Shown piece after piece: positions 60,776 to 64,000 of a stretch of 64,000 nucleotides of DNA (positions are counted from its first letter, which is position 1; each line of letters begins with the position of its first letter). Both the position numbers and the translations under genes were made by a program. The notes beneath the pieces are model-generated. The model saw only the letters and a list, made by a program, of their open reading frames with translations, was not told where the DNA came from and searched no databases. Source of the stretch: Rubrimonas cliftonensis (GTDB taxonomy: Bacteria > Pseudomonadota > Alphaproteobacteria > Rhodobacterales > Rhodobacteraceae); NCBI RefSeq assembly GCF_900107585.1, contig NZ_FNQM01000014.1, positions 33,739 through 97,738 of the forward strand, in the 5' to 3' direction.

Positions 60776-62434
60776 TTGAGCCACGATCTGAAGCTCACCG
60801 GATGTTTCGCGCTCCGCGCCGCCGACGGCCGGGAAGTGCAGATCGGCAGCCGACGCGCCCGCATCATCCTCGCCTACACAGCCACGTCGCGCGACTTCGA
60901 GTGCAGCCGGACCCGTCTTGGCGCGCTGCTGTGGCCCGACAAGAAACTGGAGCAGGTCGGCGCCAGCCTGCGCAAGGAGCTTTGCGGCCTGCGCGTCGCA
61001 CTTGGCCCCTTGCGCCCGCCCATCGTCGCCATCGACCGCGACCGCGTGCGCCTGCTGCGCGAGAACCTGCGCATCGACGTGTTCGATGCGGCGGCGCCGG
61101 ACTGGTCGCGCTTCATGGACGGCCTCGACCTGGCCGATGTAGAGCCGGTCGAGGACTGGCTGCGCGAACGGCGCGCCGAGCCCGCGCCTGCGGCGCCGCC
61201 GAGACCTCCGGCCCGCGCGGCTTCGCCTTTGTCGCTTGATCGCGCGCCGACCGCGGCGGCGGCCGACGCCATGCGGGTGGCGTTCGAGCCCAGCGCGGTC
61301 GCGGCGAACGACGCCGTGGCGGCCTCCGTCGGCGCGGCGCTGGTCGATCGCATGATGCGGCGGCTCGCCGAACTCGGGCCGTTCGAGGTCTACGCCTGGC
61401 CGACCGCGGCGGAGGACGCCGGCGACCCGCCGGACGTCCGGGTGAACTGCAGCGTGCTGCACGCCTCCGGCGACGTGCATGTCGGCCTGTGCGCCGTCGA
61501 GTTCGCGTCGGGGCGGCTGATCTGGACCTCGGGTCGCCGGGCGACGGTCGCCTCCTTCGCGCGCTCGGCGCTGACCGTGGTCCATCTCTCCGACGAGCTG
61601 ATCGACCGTCTGCAGCGCCACGCGCCGACGCTGTTCGGGCGGCGCCAGACGGCGGCGGCGCTGGCGCTGCGGGGCATCGACCAGCTTCTCCGCGTGCCCT
61701 ACGCCAATCTCGCCGCGGCGCAGGCCTCGCTCGAGGCGGCGGCCGCCGCCGACGGGCGCGGCGAGTACTGGGCCTGGCTCGGCTATGTCGGGGCGTTCCG
61801 CCACGAGTCGGGCGCGGAGGGCGGCGGCGACCGCGCACCCTTCGACGAGTATGCGGCGCGTGCGCGGGAGCGCGCCGGCGACAGCCCCCTCGTCGCCGCG
61901 CTGATCGCGCATGTCCATGCCTTCGTGCGGCGCGACTTCGCGGCCGCCCGCGACCTGCTGGAGCCATTCGACGAGTTCGGCGCCGACAACCTGCTGCTGC
62001 AGGACGCCCGGGCGCTGCTCTGCCTCTACACCGGGTCCGTTCCCGAGGCGGCGCGGCGGGCGCAGGCCGTCGCCCGCATCGGGGCGCGCAATCCCTATCG
62101 ATACCTGTTCGCCACCACCGAGGCGCTGACGGCCCTGACCGCGGGACGCTACGCGGACGCGGCCCGGTTCGGCGGGCGCGCGCTGGCGCAGATCAACGCC
62201 GCCGGCCCGCAGGCGGTGTTCGCGCCGGCCCTGCGCACGGTGATCGCCGCCTGCGGCCATCTTGGCGACGCCGAGGGCGCGCGCCTCGCCGTCTCGCGGA
62301 TGCTGGCCTACGACCCCGATTTCGTCGCCGACGGCGTCGAGCGACTCGCCCGCGTCCCGATCCCCAACCCCGCGACTTTCGAGGCGACCTCGCTCGGCAT
62401 GCGCAAGGCGATCGCGCTCGCCGCGCAGGGCTGA
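60776..62434 (+). CDS. SARP/AfsR-type transcriptional regulator with TPR region
   Basis: A 552-residue protein. Residues 1-105 are an OmpR/SARP-type winged helix (VQIGSRRARIILAYTATS, TRLGALLWPDKKLEQVGASLRKEL). A Pro/Ala linker follows, then a TolB-N-like/adenylate-cyclase-associated domain about 160-300 (FEVYAWPTAAEDAGDPP, GLCAVEFASGRLIWTSG), and TPR-like helical repeats to the end (LLEPFDEFGADNLLLQDARALL). The TTG at 60776, preceded by GGCGGAGG, is preferred; GTG at 60731 has no SD. It is divergent from the haloperoxidase operon and upstream of a second haloperoxidase-superfamily gene, so it probably controls both. Confidence 0.8.
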   Translation: MSHDLKLTGCFALRAADGREVQIGSRRARIILAYTATSRDFECSRTRLGALLWPDKKLEQVGASLRKELCGLRVALGPLRPPIVAIDRDRVRLLRENLRIDVFDAAAPDWSRFMDGLDLADVEPVEDWLRERRAEPAPAAPPRPPARAASPLSLDRAPTAAAADAMRVAFEPSAVAANDAVAASVGAALVDRMMRRLAELGPFEVYAWPTAAEDAGDPPDVRVNCSVLHASGDVHVGLCAVEFASGRLIWTSGRRATVASFARSALTVVHLSDELIDRLQRHAPTLFGRRQTAAALALRGIDQLLRVPYANLAAAQASLEAAAAADGRGEYWAWLGYVGAFRHESGAEGGGDRAPFDEYAARARERAGDSPLVAALIAHVHAFVRRDFAAARDLLEPFDEFGADNLLLQDARALLCLYTGSVPEAARRAQAVARIGARNPYRYLFATTEALTALTAGRYADAARFGGRALAQINAAGPQAVFAPALRTVIAACGHLGDAEGARLAVSRMLAYDPDFVADGVERLARVPIPNPATFEATSLGMRKAIALAAQG

Positions 62435-62476
62435 GGGGCGCGCCATCGACGCCGAGAGCAACAGCAAGGATCGACC

Positions 62477-63478
62477 ATGGAGCAGAGACCATTCGGCGCC
62501 CTCAATGCGGCTCTGGCGAAGCGCCGTCGCAACATGTTTGAGCGGATGGAGGATTTCGACGGCACCGAGGAGGAGCACGCGACGCTGATGCGGCGGTGGC
62601 TGGCCGACATCGAGACCCGTGTCTGGCCGCAGTGGACCGCCAGCGGATGGCGCGGCGCCGCAGCGGCGACCGCCGACGACGCGACGCGGGCCGAGCTTGA
62701 GCTGTGCGTGACTGCGTTCATGGCAAAGGACGCGCTGTCGGCGCGCCCCGACGGGTTGCAACAACTGCCGATGAACCTGGTGCGCGACGGCCGCTGGCAC
62801 TACCAGGTCGAGGATGCGCTGGTCATCGATGTCGCCAACCGGGTGCTGCCGTTCGCCGACCAGTCGCTCGAGCACCGCGCCTCGCGCGGCGTCGGATCGA
62901 ACTACATCCTCTACAACCCCGGCGTTGGCGTGGATGAGTTCGAGCAGCAATTCTGGGGCCGCATCAGGAGGCGCGAGCCCAGCCTGTTCGACATCAAGCT
63001 GCATTTCCAGCGGCCGCGGCCCTATACGGCGGCGGTGGTGCTCGGCGTCGACGGTTTCGTGTGGGAGACGGCGGATTCGGTCACGCACACCGGCCTGCAC
63101 CCGTCGCTGCTGAGCGGGCACTGCATCCAAGGCCTGCTCGGCGGCTGCAGCGTGCTGGCGGCGTGGCTCGATCAGGGGCGGACCGTTACCCCGAACGACA
63201 GGACCACCCTGATGCGCTATGCGGCGGCGTGGGGCGACCGGCGGGTTCTGGCCGGGGTCCACTATCCAACCGACAACATCGCCTCATGGACGTTGGCGCT
63301 GCGGTTGATCCCTTTCCTCTTCCCAAAACGTCCCGAGATCTTCGCCTTCGCGCGAGAGGCGATCACAACGGGCGAAGTCTATCAGCTGATCAGCGGCTCG
63401 TTTGGCGCTATCGGGGGACTGGCTGCAGCGGCAGACCTTCTGGAGACGGACCTGAAGCGCGCCGAAGCGATTGCATAA
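62477..63478 (+). CDS. Vanadium haloperoxidase/PAP2-superfamily protein
   Basis: A 333-residue protein with the complete KxxxxxxRP-PSGH-SRxxxxxHxxxD pattern: Lys174 to Arg181-Pro182 (KLHFQRPRP), Ser213-Gly214-His215 in LHPSLLSGHCIQG, and Arg256 to His262 to Asp266 in GDRRVLAGVHYPTDN. This fits either a vanadate haloperoxidase or a PAP2 phosphatase. The surrounding sequence (VWETADSVTHTGLHPS) is unlike membrane PAP2 enzymes, as there are no clear transmembrane helices. It starts 42 bp after the regulator. With the first haloperoxidase it makes a pair of superfamily members around one regulator. Confidence 0.85.
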   Translation: MEQRPFGALNAALAKRRRNMFERMEDFDGTEEEHATLMRRWLADIETRVWPQWTASGWRGAAAATADDATRAELELCVTAFMAKDALSARPDGLQQLPMNLVRDGRWHYQVEDALVIDVANRVLPFADQSLEHRASRGVGSNYILYNPGVGVDEFEQQFWGRIRRREPSLFDIKLHFQRPRPYTAAVVLGVDGFVWETADSVTHTGLHPSLLSGHCIQGLLGGCSVLAAWLDQGRTVTPNDRTTLMRYAAAWGDRRVLAGVHYPTDNIASWTLALRLIPFLFPKRPEIFAFAREAITTGEVYQLISGSFGAIGGLAAAADLLETDLKRAEAIA

Positions 63479-64000
63479 TCGGCTCCTGCTGAACAACGGG
63501 ACGATGTTATAGCGTGAACCACGCCGCCGCCGGTCGCAACGGCCGAAGCGGTCCGCGCGGCGATGATCGAGTTCGGCCCAGCGGCGGACCTGTCGGCGGC
63601 GCCCTGAATTGTCATCACCGACGCGGCGGTCGGGCGCCACCGCACCGACTGCTACAGCGCGAAGACGGGGAGAGTCGCGACGCCGCCGTAATGAAGGCGG
63701 TTGGGATGGGCGATGTTCGGTCCGAGGCACTCAGGTCGCGGCAAAGGATCGCCCAGAGCCGCTGGGACGAGACAAGGCGAGGATCAACGACGGATTGAGG
63801 GCCGCGATCCCGCCAGCGCGAAGCGGTACTGCATGCTGCGCAAACGCTTGGCGTTCTGAGGGAACTGAAGGGGCCCGGGGCGCTTTGCGGTCCGTGTCGG
63901 CAAACCTCCGATGATGGAAGCCGCGGGATGGCGGCGGAGGGTCCGGCTATGGGGAATTGACGGTTGAGGGCGGCATCTGAGCAGGAGCGGTGTCAGGGGC
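63479..64000. other. No gene recognised
   Basis: Frames are open through GC content, but none shows domains or RBS-linked starts. A plus-strand frame from about 63520 is broken by stops (near 63606 and 63690). I see only decayed or non-coding sequence. Confidence 0.5.

Noticed and set aside
60719..63262. A long minus-strand frame opposite the regulator and second haloperoxidase
   Set aside because: Shadow of two coding genes; composition is typical of reverse-strand GC-rich frames.
1..64000. CRISPR arrays and rRNA genes
   Set aside because: No regular direct repeats with unique spacers and no rRNA-like sequence were seen.

Overview
The window is high-GC DNA from an alphaproteobacterium, most likely order Rhodobacterales. 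The pointers are the rpoH-rluD-DUF6476 gene order, very Ala-rich proteins, a glcDEF operon and integrases of the type common in that order. The genus cannot be fixed from the sequence. No rRNA genes or CRISPR arrays are visible; there are two tRNA genes, tRNA-Glu(CTC) and tRNA-Arg(ACG), and each is followed by an integrase gene or its remains.

Left part (1-20.9 kb), mostly core genome. A tight minus-strand operon (9753 to 153) encodes a branched-chain-amino-acid-type (LIV) ABC importer together with an acyl-CoA synthetase, a phenylacetate-CoA-ligase-like enzyme, an ADP-ribosylglycohydrolase homologue with altered metal motifs, and an unlisted 37-residue membrane ORF between the permeases. The layout suggests uptake of an organic (aromatic or fatty) acid coupled to CoA activation. 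Then come a secreted hypothetical protein, an Hsp20 gene with a heat-shock-type promoter and a ROSE-like RNA thermometer, a trypsin-like protease, the glycolate oxidase operon glcDEF, an orphan PAS histidine kinase, rpoH, rluD, a DUF6476 gene and a universal stress protein.

First island (20.9-33.9 kb). Downstream of tRNA-Glu lies a frameshifted tyrosine integrase, then small genes of no known function with an operator-like inverted repeat in a divergent promoter. A 3054-residue mosaic protein follows (beta-propeller, RTX-like, malectin, Calx-beta, LamG-like and C-type lectin segments), with an AT-rich promoter region. After it is decayed DNA without a convincing gene.

Middle (33.9-43.5 kb). 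A TetR-MFS pair has a perfect 22-bp palindrome just upstream of tetR. Next are a fused PNPOx/ferredoxin-reductase/[2Fe-2S] protein, a GST divergent from a LysR regulator, a degenerate 1.2-kb stretch, an MFS drug transporter that lacks a normal start, and a quinone oxidoreductase.

Second island (43.4-49.4 kb). Next to tRNA-Arg are an intact integrase with a small overlapping partner gene, a dense array of hairpins, a broken strawberry-notch-type methyltransferase/helicase, an IS1182-type remnant, a ParE/RelE-type toxin-antitoxin pair and a second, short tyrosine recombinase.

Right part (49.6-64 kb). A glycerol-phosphate-type ABC importer (ugp-like, ATPase divergent) lies with a calcineurin-type phosphodiesterase, then a deleted IS5-family element. 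The last block is the most unusual. A minus-strand operon (vanadium haloperoxidase, DM13-like protein, two unknown proteins, parallel beta-helix protein) is divergent from a SARP-type regulator followed by a second vanadium-haloperoxidase/PAP2-superfamily enzyme. Repeated palindromic sites lie in the shared intergenic region. I propose this as a candidate undescribed haloperoxidase system.
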